From positions 135,399,636 through 135,463,635 of the forward strand of contig NC_134950.1 in NCBI RefSeq assembly GCF_965638725.1: 64,000 nt of DNA, in the 5' to 3' direction. Made by a program: the position numbers and the translations under genes. This document shows, piece after piece, positions 12,961-26,200 of this stretch (the stretch's first letter is position 1; every line of letters starts with the position of its first letter). This DNA is from Aptenodytes patagonicus (taxonomy: Eukaryota > Chordata > Aves > Sphenisciformes > Spheniscidae). Under the pieces are notes generated by a model. That model was not told the origin of the DNA. It did not search any database and saw nothing but the letters and a program-made list of their open reading frames with translations.

Positions 12961-14446
12961 GGAGCATTTGAGGGGGATCCCCGTGCTCGGACGCCCGCCT
13001 GAGCCGCCTCAGCGCGGATCTTGGTGAGGTGGCCTGTTTTGTCCACCCAGGACAAGGGCAGCTTGTCTCTGCTCACGCCTCGGGCCCGTTCCCGAAGTGT
13101 GCGGCTCCCGTCTTGGGCCTTCGTGCCTCCGCCTCGCCAGATGGCACCCGCCAGCCCTGGGTAAGGCCACCACGTCCCTGTTGGGTGCATCGAGCTGCTG
13201 TGGTTTTGTGCGGCGTCAGGTCCTTGGAGGCATGTGCTGTAAGGTCCTCGAGGCACGAAAAAGGGCTACATCCAGGGCTAAAATTTATTGGATGTGTTTT
13301 CGGGGACCACGTGCATTCAAGGACTGAAACTCGTTGTGTGAACATCCCTGCTAGGCTTTGCGTATTAGCTTTTATGGCTGTTTTTTTAATTTAAATTATC
13401 TAGAAAGGAGGTGAAAATAACTATAAGGTTTTGTAATAAAACACACGTCCTGCTTGTCATCACTTCCACGCTTTAGTTGCCTTTCGGCGTAAACTCCGGC
13501 TTCATTAGGATTCAAAGGCCATTACTGCTGCTGCACAGCAGAGTTAACGCCTAACAGCTCTTCTGACACTGCAGCTCTTGCATGGTCATCTTTGGCCTTC
13601 GGGGGGCTCTATTTCCTTACAACTTGGATTGGCAAGGGATGTGCTGACACTTGGCCATCCAGTTGTCACCCTCTTCCCAAGTTCCCTGTGTACTGTGCCT
13701 GGTGTGCTGGGTAATCTTATGTTAAATGGAAAAAAAAAAAACCCTTTTTTGTACTTTTTGTAAAGGTCAGTGTATGTGTATACAGAACGTAAGAAATACC
13801 GGGCAACTGTTGAGAACTTGCTTTTGAGCTGACAAAGGTAAACACTGATTATTCATAAAATGTTTCTTTGGATCTAATGTCCCACTATATTGAGTTAGGG
13901 AGCTGTGATAAAGGAAAGAAGCAGGATAAAATTTGTTTAAGTAAACAATGAGGTTGCTGTAAATATCTTCACTTGATCTCATCCCCTTCGTTGAATGATC
14001 CTCCTGTAGCCCTGGTTCAGGCTAATTTTAAATTTCTCAGTGGCAAGGAAGGTACTCCTCCTTTCTTTTCTGCTTTCACGCCTAGCTATCAATCTGCAAG
14101 AGTGAATTCACTCCGACAGGCTTTTCCTACCGCCTTTGATACCTTTCCTTTTAATTCTACCAAACGAAGCACAGTTCTAACAAAATTTCCAGAGGAAGAA
14201 ACTCCAAAGGCAGAGTTTTCTTAGTGCTGTGTCCGTAACCTCTCCATGTCCATTCAGTCAGGATGCCGTCGATCCTGGTAGATGTCTTAACTCCCTGATG
14301 TTGGCTAAGGGCATATTCAGTTGCTCTACGTCTTTGTTTTGTGAACTAGTGAAACAAGATATTTGGGTGCATTTTAGAACGTATTAAAGGCACTATATCC
14401 AAAGAAACATAAACAGGAATTTGGATAGAATATTCTTGCTTTGCAG

Positions 14447-14560
14447 GTACAGCTGCACAAGCAAATATGCTCCCTGCAAAGACGTTCCCAGCACAGCGAA
14501 GCGTGGGAGATGCTGACGTCTTCACTCTGAGACTGAAGACAGTCCCATCTTTCCTGCCTG
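14447..14560 (+). other. GSDME: Candidate alternative 5' UTR exon of GSDME
   Basis: This 114-nt segment is bounded by a pyrimidine-rich acceptor (TTCTTGCTTTGCAG, ending 14446) and a consensus donor (CTG|GTGAGT at 14561). It lies in GSDME intron 1. It contains a stop (14528-14530) in the frame that would continue from the upstream ATG at 12306, and a short open frame from ATG 14467. No transcript evidence is available; it rests on splice-site quality alone. Confidence 0.35.
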
Positions 14561-17023
14561 GTGAGTCTCAGCAGTCCTCATAAGCGCTCTGTGGTCTTTC
14601 CCGGATGTCCTTTATTGCTAGTCAAAAGCATGGTGGCTGGGAGTGAAGACAAACCACCACAAATTGGAAGTTTTATAGAATGGTGTTAATGGGTTTTCTC
14701 ATGAGATTTAGTGAGTGTGTAACGATGCCAAATCATAGGAACTGGTTTTTGCAATTTGTCTTAGTATAAACTCCTCAGAAATTGGCGGGCCTTTTTCTTT
14801 TCAGACACACTGCCCATGTGAGTTGGTTATGTAGGAATGGGATCAGAATGAGTGAACAGTCATGTAAAGCACAGAAATGTTTGAAGAAAGGTTATGCTGG
14901 GGAAGAGCAGCTAATGCAGGCAATGAGAAATTTCTTGACGGTCCCCTCCATTACAAATCAGTTGTCTGGTTGGTTGTGAAATACAACCTTTTTGTGTCAT
15001 GCAAAAGAAGTCCTAGGGAAAAAGAAAACTAGTTTTTTTGGCTGTTGGGGGGTTGGTTTGTTTGTTTTGTGGTTTTTTTTCTGCTGCAGTGGAGCTGCAT
15101 TGCTTATTCTGTTACAGTGTTCTCACTGAGATTAAAACCAGGGAAATTAAGGAGGAGAAATTTAAGAATGCGAAAAATCAATCTCAGTTCAGACTTTAGG
15201 AAAAAGACAGAGAACAAGAAAGTCAGTGGAAGTATTCCCAGTGCATATAGCTGGGACTGTGCTGCTGGTTTTTTGCAGCCACAATTACAATGAAAGTCCC
15301 AGAAGACTCTTCAGTAAAATGTTATGGGACTTTGACATTGTTCAAATCCTTTCGATGCAGGTGGTGTTGGGAAACACCCTTTACTTGCTCACGTAGAGAA
15401 CTAAGAGGAGGCTGTAGGGGTTTCATGAGGAGGTAGATAACCTCAACATGAATTGGTAAATACTGTGTGAAATATTGTCTGAAATGGGATTTGGGAAAAG
15501 CTAATGGAAAGGTAAGTTCCCATCTGCAAAAAGGCTTTTTTTTCCTCTGTCCTCCAGCTGATGCTAAAACGTGGAGCCTGCAATCCAACCACTAATATCT
15601 TTATTCAGTTTTCCATTTTATCTCAATAATCCTGAGTACCCACTGCAATACCAATTTTTGTTTGAGGTCTGTTCTAACTTAGTCTGGCCTGTATGTGTAA
15701 ATGACAAATCTAACATCTCTGCGGAGCAAGACAGGTAATTAATCGTGAATGTGTGGGTACCCAGCTAAAACATCTTATGATCTTAGTTGAACTTTCCAGT
15801 CAGTGTCAGCTGGAGGATTCAAAGGAATACTGCCAACTTTAAAAAAATGATTTAATTCTGGAAGTATCATTAGATCAAGTAGCACAGAGTTGAAAAACTA
15901 AAAAAGATTAGATTTTTTTTAAAAAGATCAAAAATCAGTTTATTAGAATTGTGTGTTTAGCACTTGTGAATGGTCATTTTTATCATTTCTCCTGTGAGTT
16001 TAGCCAGTTTCCCGTATAGAAAAAGTTCCTTGTAAATACAGCGAAGTGCATTGCTTGGGATAAAGGAAACCTTACACAATAAGAGATGCCAATATTTTTT
16101 AATTTAAGACATTTAAAAGCTTGAATAAGAAGATGTATGTAGCTGTTTAGCAGATAGGAATAACAGTTGCAAATAACACATGTTCAGTTTAGCTGTAGTT
16201 ATGCTAATGGGAAATAGGAAATTGGAAAACATTGAAGATAAAAAGGTTCAGAAAGAAAAAAATGAATTGGGACTTTCCAGGGGCGTAGTTCAGAAACAAA
16301 ACTTAGTCACAAAGATGCCAGCACAGATATTTGTTGCTTTTTGTAGAATAATTTTTATTATCCCTATATGTGTTTACTCACTATTAAAAAGATCAAGATA
16401 ATTTGTATGAATAATACCCAATTACCTTATATGGAGTAAGATAATTTTATGTTAGGTAATAAAAGAAGGATTCTGCGGGGAGGCAAAAATCCTCTGCCAT
16501 TGCACCGGTGCTCTTGTCATCCCAGCCGGTCTCTGCAGGGTGCTCATTAGTAGGTGCTTTTTCTTAGAACTTCAGGTAAGCTGTGTAAGTTTTTTTTCCT
16601 CCCTAACAGATTAATTACCTGTGAGCATTCCTTGAAGGAACTTTTCAGCTGTAGGTTGGAATATTTATTTTCTCACACATTTATTTTCTTTCTTCGTTAT
16701 CTGCATGATCATAAATTTCATGCATTATTATTGTAATGTTTAAGCCTTTCATATCGTGTTTGCAGTGCATTGTTCTTTGCTTATTCACTGTTGCTTATTT
16801 AAAATTTTAATTAAAATTCTTTCGTCTGTTACTGTGAGAACCTTTTTACTTTGGGCTAAGTGGTTTAAACTGTCATGATTCCCAGCTCAGAGTGGAGAAG
16901 GTAGGGTGAAAACACTAACTGTTCCTGCATTAATACCAATGCTATGAAGAACTTCTTCAAGTAACAATGTAAATATTTATACTTTCCAACTGTAGCTGTT
17001 GAAAAATGAATGTATTCTTTCAG

Positions 17024-17254
17024 ACTTTAATTGATTCCTCAAGATGTTTGCAAAAGCAACAAAGAATTTTGTGAGAGAAACTGACAGTGGAGGTGACTTG
17101 ATCCCTGTCTCCCACTTGAATGCCTCAGACAAGCTGCAGCTTCTGAGCATAGTTACAAAGAGGAAGAAATTCTGGTGCTGGCAGAAGCCCAAGTATCATT
17201 TCTTGACAGTCACCCTGAGTGATGTGCTTACTGAAGACAAACCGATAAAACCAG
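17024..17254 (+). CDS. GSDME: GSDME exon 2: start codon and residues 1-70
   Basis: The acceptor ATTCTTTCAG ends at 17023; 20 nt of 5' UTR precede the ATG at 17044. The exon encodes the first helix and strands of the pore-forming domain, with the family signature [12 protein letters not shown] near residues 40-51. It ends in phase 1 at donor GTAAAG (17255). The coding part is 211 nt, the same length I expect for human exon 2. Confidence 0.96.
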
Positions 17255-20200
17255 GTAAAGCCATACTCGGGCAGCACTATTATTGCAGATAAAAAGAATG
17301 CAAAGCCTAATCTTTTTTGTTATTATTTCAATCGTGTTACTAGAGGGCTTCTTTCAGAGGAATGCTCTGAAGTATTCTCCATCCATGGAAATGAGATGAC
17401 TGGATCTTTTCTCACTTGACTATTCGTTTAACTAAAACGAGTAATAATAAATGTTTAAACAAAAAATGTTTCGCCTAGATAGACTACTGAAATTGAGTGC
17501 TGAAGCTTGTCAAGCTGTACAGTCCTAATGTTTAATAACAGTGCTGTCTGCAGCCACAGGAGCTCCCCTAGAATATTTTTGGGGGATTCCAGAATGTGAT
17601 AGTAGCGTGAAACTATACTGTGCTCTAGGTCAAAAAACACTGGATAAACAGTGTCTTATTGGTGACAGTAGCCCAGGGAATGCTTGCACAGGCAAGGCCA
17701 AGCAAGTTTTACCACTGCTTTCTTTCTTCTTGCACAGACTGTTAAAAATGCTTGACCCTTGTACTTCTTTCTTCATCCAGCTCCAGCAGTCCTAACCAGG
17801 TTTTAGGATAAATGATCTGGAATCCCATATTTCTGGGCATGTCACAGTTCCATACAGGAAAACAGATGTTTAGTTTAGATGTTAATTGTAGCTGGCTTGG
17901 AAGATTAGCTGATTCTGAGTCAGTTCTTCGGTTTATAGGTGTATAAGATTCAGTGTTGTTTTAAGCCAGTTAGATGCTTCCATTGGTTTTCAGTGAGCTT
18001 TGGGATAGCCCTGTAATGAGGTATGTCAAGATAATGGCAAAATATTAACCCTATTGTACAAGCAGGTCTGCTTTATAGTTTTTCTTTGTAGCTGAAGTAA
18101 GTTTCAATCATTCTTTATAAATCTTCCATAGCATCTGAGCTCAGCTTTTCAATCACCTTATGTTTTCCTAAAATGGCAAAATATAAAAGATAGCGAAAAT
18201 ATAAAAGGAGCGAAGATGATGAAAATATGGAGGAAGCAGGAAGCAGAAGTAAGAGTTACAGAGCTGTAAATTTCATTATTTACCTGCTCAATACTGTTCC
18301 TTGCCTTCACTAACTTGTGATATTTTCTGTAAGATTATGTTTTTCCAATCACTTCAGGACCGTTTTAGCACTTTTCTTCACAGGTAGAAATTACTTTTAT
18401 TGCTTTCCTAGTAATTGTGGAGTCTGACTTTGCAAAATATATGGGGAAGTTTGAAGATTTTGTTCAAGGAAGTATTGAAACTTCATTTGGAAAGATCAGC
18501 CTGGGAGCTGGAGGGAAGGGCTATGTGGAAAACCAGTCCTCATTTGGAAACCTGAGAAAGCAGGAGATTGACTTGCAGCAGCTTATGAAAGACGTCAAGG
18601 ACAGGTATGGTTTTTAATGCGGGCATTCTAATGGCCAGGAAAGATTACTGAGCTGAAAAGGCTTGGGCCAGCTGTGATCACTGAACAAGTGATTCGATAG
18701 TGTTGCCATAGTTTGAGAATTATTTTTATTGTAAGTTCTCAGGTGATAAATCATATATACCAAAATGAAAATTTCCAGATTTTGAGAGCTTGATGGTCAA
18801 ACCTTTTGCTTTAATTTTAAAAACATCTTTCTGCAATTTTGTCTTATGTATTTGCATGAATTACCATGTGGAACAACGGTCAAATCCTTCTTTGGGGGGC
18901 TGTACTGAGATAACAGTCTGGAAAAAAAATGGATTCGTTTCTCTATGTTATTGGGGCAAATGCTATGGAAGCTGAATTCAGAACTACCAATATTCTTGTA
19001 AGCATGCTTTATAGTTTTTTTGTGTGTGTGTGAGCAACTGTGCTAGAAAATTGGATTATTTGAAGCTGAAGGAGTAGTAAAGGTGAGCAAGCATGGTCAA
19101 TGCATGTTCTAGTAGTTGAACAAAATATAGTTTATAGATCTATTGCTCTCTGTTATATGCCGTACTAACTGAGGGGAAAACCCCAGGTTTTCCGTACTAT
19201 AATCTTAATTTTACAAGATATGCAACTCTTCCTGTCCTACTCTGAAGTGAGATTGATTTAATCTTGCAGTAAGACAGTCATGGACCAAAGCCTACTTGGC
19301 AACCAGCTGACAAGTCAGGGGTCTACTCTATATTGGCCTTGACTCGTGGGAGATGAGGGTGGTTCATTTGCGACAGCATTGTACTCTAGATCTGTAGGAG
19401 GTGGTGTAATACATTTTAATAGCCTTTGCTGATGCTCTGAAGATAAAGATGATAGGTTTTTGTTATCAGTGCAAAAGTTGTCAGAAGCAGTGTAAATTTT
19501 CTTTAGATACACTGATGTTCTAGAAATAATCAATTCTCCATTTTCACAGGAACAAATGGCTGCTGTTCTTTTTATCGTGAGCATTCATAAGTCAACAAAC
19601 TTATTCTAATAAGGCACCTTGCTATCTTTGTAGTAAATGCCTTATTAAAAGCAGAAAATACTGGACTAAATTTGTGTACCAGGCCTGTAAAATTAGTATG
19701 CATCTAGTATCAGGAAAATAGCATCAGTCAAGATTTAGAATCTTGTTTCTAACACTAGATAGAAGCCTATAGAAAACCAAACTAGAGTAACTTCTATTTA
19801 GATCAGTAAGCTTTTACTTAGTTTTCTGCAGTAAGTTACTTACTTGATTGAAACAAATAATCCTTCCATAGCAAATCAAATTTACTTCAGCACAGGTTAT
19901 AATCCTGAATGTAACTCAATATTTACAAATATATTATCTTCTTTTGAGTATGGAAAATCAGTAGCTCTACACTGATCTGAATATAACTGTAAATGAGATT
20001 AATGTGTGTGCCCCTTTATACAAGGAGCTAGTTCATAGATGCTCATAGCTTATTAAGGCTTATGATGCAAAGTGTGTAATTGATAGCCAGTCAGTCTGGC
20101 TTCTGCCAGGTCACTGAAAACGATGAGGATAGCATAATTTTTATTTTCTTCTTCAGCATAATGCCAAGGCTCACTGGAAATTGTGGCAATGCCTTACAAA

Positions 20201-23200
20201 TGAAATTCCAGGTACTCATTCATAAATATTCTATTATTTATGATGGATTGTGTCCAAGCTTCTAGCTTTCGTGTCTTTCATGGAGCATTGTGTGGAATTC
20301 GGGAGTGCTGGTGCCTAGAAGTTAGTGATTTTTGGATGCAAAGCATTATGGTACTAAGAGGATGTTTACCCATCAGTCCTTGTGAGACGAGAGTCAGCTA
20401 AGTGTTCTTGATTTCATCTAATGACATACATTGCTTGTTCTTGTTAGATCCATTCTTGTTTCTTTTACTGTTTCTACATATATAGCCTAATCAAGTTGCA
20501 TTTTAAAATGTTGTTCTTGTATTAGGCTGTTTAAATCAAAGTTGCAGATAAATAGCAGAAAACTAAAAACAATAGACAAAGCTGATATGGCTTCTAAACT
20601 AAGTCTTCAAGGTTCAGCAAGCTGGAAGTGCTGAGTGGCAGCAAATCGGTTTGCTGTCGCTTCTTATGTGGACCATCTGAAGGAGAATCCTACTGATCTT
20701 TTAATTAGATTCCTGATGCCACACTGGCTCTCCTTTTCTGAAAAGGGATGACAGCTGAAGGATGTGGGATGAGATCCTTCCTGTTTTGCAGAAGCAATGA
20801 CATTTTAAATGCAGAACACACTTCTTAACATAATATGCAATATAAAAATAAAGTTAAATGGTACTTTTAGGTATATAAACTCGGCATATTTTATTTTACG
20901 TTATTCTTGCTTTTTGTATTACATTGTGCTTGCTAATTCACAGAGTACTGTAACATACTGATTTTAGGTCAGAGTCCTATGCCTTTAACTAAGTGAGATT
21001 GCTATGGATTTAAGAGTATTTTCCATCTTCTGTTTTAAGGCTTTCAATACTGTCTGCCATAAGATCCTCATAGAGAAGCTGATGAAGTATGGGCTGGATG
21101 AGCAGACAGTGAGGTGGATTGAAAACTGGCTGAACGGCCGGGCCCAGAGGGTATTGATCAGTGGTACAAAGTCTGGTTGGAGGCCAGTGACTAATGGTGT
21201 ACCCCAGGGGACAATACTGCGTCCAGTCCTGTTTAACGTCTTCATTAGTCATCTGTGTTGATGAGTGTATCCTTAGCAAGTTTGCTGATGACACAAAACT
21301 GGGAGGAGTGGCTGATACACCCAGAGGGTCATGCTGCTATCCAAAGGGGCCTCAACAGGCTGGGCTGGTGGGAACGTCATGCAGTTCAGCAAAGGGAAGT
21401 GCAAAGTTCTGCACATGGAATAACCCCAGGCACCAGTACATGCTGTGGGCTGACTGGCTGGAAAGCAGCTTTGCAGAAAAGGACCTGGGGGTCCTGGTGG
21501 ACACTATGTTGAACACGAGCCAACAACATGCCCTCACCACAAAGAAGGCCAATGGTATCCTGGACTGCATGAGGAGGAGTATTGCCAGCAGGTTGGGGGA
21601 GGTGATCCTTCCCCTCTACTCAGCACTGGTGAGGCCACACCTGGAGTACTGTGTCTAGTTCTGGGCTCCCCAGTACAAGGGAGAGATGGACATACTGGTG
21701 AGAGTCCAGTGAAGGGCCACGAAGATGGTGAAGGAACTGGAGCACCTCACATTTGAGGAAAGGCTGAGAGAGATGGGGCCGTTCAGCCTGGAGAAGAGAA
21801 GGCTCAGGGGGGATCTTATTAATGTATATAAATACCTGAAGGACAGATGCAAAGAGGACAGAAGCAGGCTCTTTCAATAATAGAGGGTGACCAAGGACTG
21901 GTACAGATTGCCCAGAGAGGTTGTGGAGTCTCCCTCCTTGGAGACATGATCCTAGGCAGCCTGCTCTAGGTGGCCCTGCTTGAGCAGGGGGGTTGGACCA
22001 GATGACCTTCCAACCTCAGCCATTCTGTATTCTCCCCTGCAGTGAAAAGGATTATGAGGAGGTTGTAATCTTTGTAGTTCTCATGGATTAACAAATTTGC
22101 TTGTTTTCACTAAGTTCTGTTGGGTGATTGAAATAGAAGTTCTGAGAGGACAGTGACAGCAGAGAGAAAGAAACAGGACCATGTCGCAGCAGTCAGTCCA
22201 CATCAGCTGCAGAAAGGTTTACCTGTCACACTTCCATCATTTCATGTGAATGATTCCTAACTCTATGGTTAGCATATTAGAAAAACAGGGTAAGTGTTAG
22301 TAGTAGTATACTCTGGCATGATTGAAAGCTATTTTTACAGTATTGCATATTGCACTTTAATATGCACTTTCATTGATTCAATGATTGTCCACACTGAGAC
22401 ACAAAAAGATGCCTATTCCTAATCTGAGTACAGTGGAAATTCAGCCCATTTTGTTATTTATTCTTTAAAACTCCTAGAGCATTTGTGCATATAATGAGAA
22501 AACCATTCAGTTTTCTACCAAAGGTGCTACATGGGAATATGAAGTCACGGGATGTTGAGACAGGATTGAATAAAATCAATTGTGTGTGTCTGTGATTTAA
22601 AAACTGAGGAGGGTGCCGAATAGAAAATAGAAGAACTATCTGTCACTTGCACTCTCAAAAGTCTGGCATTCTGGGGGAAGATGTTCTATGAAGTAATTGT
22701 CAGGTTATGGTGTACAGAAAATTGTGAAATGCTATCAATAAGCTGACTGTAGCAGATACCGTGTTCCAGTATGACTGTAAGAAGTAGGTCAGAGAGGTTA
22801 TATTTGAAACGGATTAACAAAAGAAATATTATGCGTCTGTGTTTGATGGACAGTGGCAGAGTGAGGTCTGGTGGATTTTACTCCGTGGCACTCATCTAGA
22901 GGTCTCTGTTAGAGAAGGAGCAAAGCTGGGTGAAGGCTCTCACTGTGCAACAAGCAGCATTTGTATGGAAGACATCAGACTATTGTGCGTTATACATGAA
23001 GTGGAGAAGACTGAACAAGCTGAGGAATTCTGGCCGAGCAGTAAGAGAGGTTTTGAAGTTAGTCATGTGGATGTTATGGAAGAAGTTGCATTTGGGCGAG
23101 GCTGTGAGAGTGGGCCACCCGTGTCTCTGTAGCTGGGAGAGGAGGTGTGTTGAGCTGACATTGCCCAGTGCAGGACTGAAAAGGTTTTTCACTCGTGTGT

Positions 23201-26200
23201 AGTTTGGACTAGTGAAAATTTGTACAGGCAGGCAACAGTGCTGTTGCCTTCATCCTCACAGACTTCAATGTGAGGATGGAGAGTACTCACAGCAGTAACC
23301 ATTCTTTTTGGTATTCATAGTAAATTGGCAAGCACCTTGCTTTGAGAATTTGTGGGGTGTGTTACTGAGAAGACTAGACAGGATTTGACGGAAAAATGGT
23401 CCTAGCCCCCCTCCTTTGTGGACGGTCTGGTCAGAGATTCTGTGCCTGAAGGAAAGACCTTCAGTCTCAGCTGTTGGGTTTAGAGCAGGCTCCTGCTCTC
23501 TCCTTTAACTGTGAGAGCCTGCTCTATTGCCAGGTGTTGTCTGTTTTCTCTTGCCTTCCATTAGTTTCTTCCTTTCTCCCTTCTTTTCTGCTTCCAGTCT
23601 GCAGCAAATTGCCTTTGTGCCTCTCTATTCTCCACTGCTTTCCTCATGCAAGAAGAAAAAGGTTGAATAAAAGTGAAGGAAGCCATTGCATTATAGGAGA
23701 GTGGAAGTGTTTAATCCAATTAAATGTGGAGAGAGTGAGACCAAAACTCAAAGAAATTATTTTCTTGTTCATGTTTGACCTATAGAGCTTCCAGCCTAGT
23801 AAATCATTGACCTCAGGAAGGTTATTTAAGCAGAACAAACAATCAAACACAAAACCCATAATCCTTATCTTTTAAATTATCTTTATTTATACAAGCTCAT
23901 ACCCTGTGTGTTGATAATGGGACTTAGCAAACTAACATCTTATTGTATTTTATATAGTGTTACTTTTGAGTACTTCAGCTCAGATTCTTAAGGTGGGAAG
24001 GAGTACAGTGATGTAGTACAGGTCACACGAGACCGGTGTGACCAATGGTGGAAGAGATGATAAGAGTGATGGTTGTAGAACAGAAATAAAAGCTTTGAAA
24101 CGTGACCTGTGAAACAAAAAAAATGCAATGCAATTCCTGTGCCTGCATGCATGTATTCTCAGGGGTTTAACTCAACCATCTCTTGTTATTCAGATACCTT
24201 CTTGATATTCAGTGTTATGCTAGCATATGAGTTCAGCTCTTGCAAAAATACACTCATAGATTCAGAAGCCATTGCCCTGCAATACTTTAAGCCCTGCTCT
24301 GATTGTCAAACTTCAACGCTGTTGCATTTTGCTCTTGATAGCTATTTTCAATGATAATTTAGATAAGCTGGGTATTTGCTTACCTCGTGTTGGGTCCTGT
24401 TTGAGTCGCTGAGAAGAGCAGAATGTTTTGCCTTCCACAGGCTGTGCCCCAGTGATAACCTGTGATGTGCCCACACACAACCCTAGAGTCTAAGGGGTTT
24501 TATGATAGAAAGTTCAGTGCCAGAAGTTTAGAGGAGAACATTTGACTGCGCTGTCCTAAAAGAAAAGGTATTTGCAGCTGTTGGTAAGGGTTACGTGTTT
24601 TAAAGCCCTGAATCCGGTACTCGTTAAACTTAGTGGGAAGAGGAAAGCATTTCTGCTGGCTTTACAGTTGAACACATCCCACTGAAGTCACTTGAATCTT
24701 GGGGCTGAGGCAGTGGCCGTCTCTGCCACACAATGCAGCTCTGTGCAGAGGACCCCAAGTTACCTCCGAGACACAGTGCCTGCGGCAGTGCTGCATCAGG
24801 GGACCAAAGCAGGTAGCTCTGTGCCCCCATGGTGTTAGTGTCGCTGCACAGCCTCCAGTGCTGTGGCAGCTCATCCAGCGCTGCCTCAGAAATTTCTTCG
24901 CTGCGCCTCATTGCAAGTTTACCTATGTCTTCTGACTCTTTCGCTCTGCCACTCTGCTATTAGTTCTGCATCTGAACCTCAAAGCCAGGAGCATGAGGGG
25001 GGTCTGAGCCAGTCCCACCTAAGACAGAATACTGTAGAAGTAGATGGAAGAAAGTCTTGAATTACTTTGGTCATTCATTTGTATAGAGTTAAATCATATT
25101 CTATATGCTTCTTATGTTAACACTCATTAAGAAACAGCAAATCTCTATTTAATCTGTATTTTCTATATTTGATTGTTTTGTTTCTTTTGCTCTAACTTTT
25201 GGGGATATCCGGTGAGTTTGTCATCCTCTAAAGAAGGAAAAAAATACATCATATAAAAGCAAATGACAAATTGCTTTTGTGCTTCTTCATTGTATTTCTT
25301 CCCCTGTGGCTTCTTAGGTCAAATGTTAAAATTGCAAGTTCTTAGTGCCTTAATTTGTGTTTTCAAGATGCTTAGGACACCTCTTCAAAATCATAAATAA
25401 TTATTGTGAAGTATGATAGGCTTGGTGGTCTGTTATTGTGATAACTAATAGTTCTGGTTTGGCAGACACTTCTAAGAGCAGCGGTGTTTGTGATTGCTTG
25501 ACATTTCTTCAATTTTTGCTTAATCCAAAGATTCATTGCATTCCAAGCATAAAGCATGGCTTTGCACTAAAAGAAAAGAAGTTATATTAATAATCTCAGG
25601 AATGTTTGGGGGTGCTTTTCTAGTGGCTGCTGCATTGCTTCAGAGGTATTTTCTTTCCCTTGTTTAAACAATCAACTTCAAGGTTTTCAGACAGTTCATT
25701 CCAACTGATTGAACCTTCATATAAGCATGTAACTCTCCAAAGATCAAAAATTGCCTCAGGATATTTTTAATTTAATAAAGAACTAAGCTGACTTTAGACT
25801 TATACAGACTGCATAAATCCAAAACTCCAGACTCTAATAGATCAAAAACTTTTTAATTAAAAGTGGAGATATCTCGATTTAAACAAAGTGGAGTCAGACA
25901 TGTCTTTCTGTCATATTTTTTGGGAATTGCCATTTAGCCCTATGAATAGCCATTTACATTAAAAGGGAGGAGAAAAGACTGAGTAAGTTGAGCCAGGGAT
26001 AGCAATCTTTTAATCTTCCAACTGTCGTGCTAGAGTTATCTGTTCATAGAAAATATGACATCTCATCTGAGGACCTCCAGTGGGTATTTTGCAAAAGTAT
26101 AATATAATGGACACACTTTAATCAATCAAGTACAGTTAAGAAGCTGCTTTAACTGTTACCAGAAAGACTGTTAACACCCCAGAAGACAGGGTACTGAATT

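Noticed and set aside
12033-12971. 312-codon + frame and 210- and 192-codon - frames in the CpG island
   Set aside because: Very G+C-rich DNA lacks stop codons by composition. The products are Pro/Ala/Arg/Gly-rich with no domain, and frames are open on both strands over the same bases.
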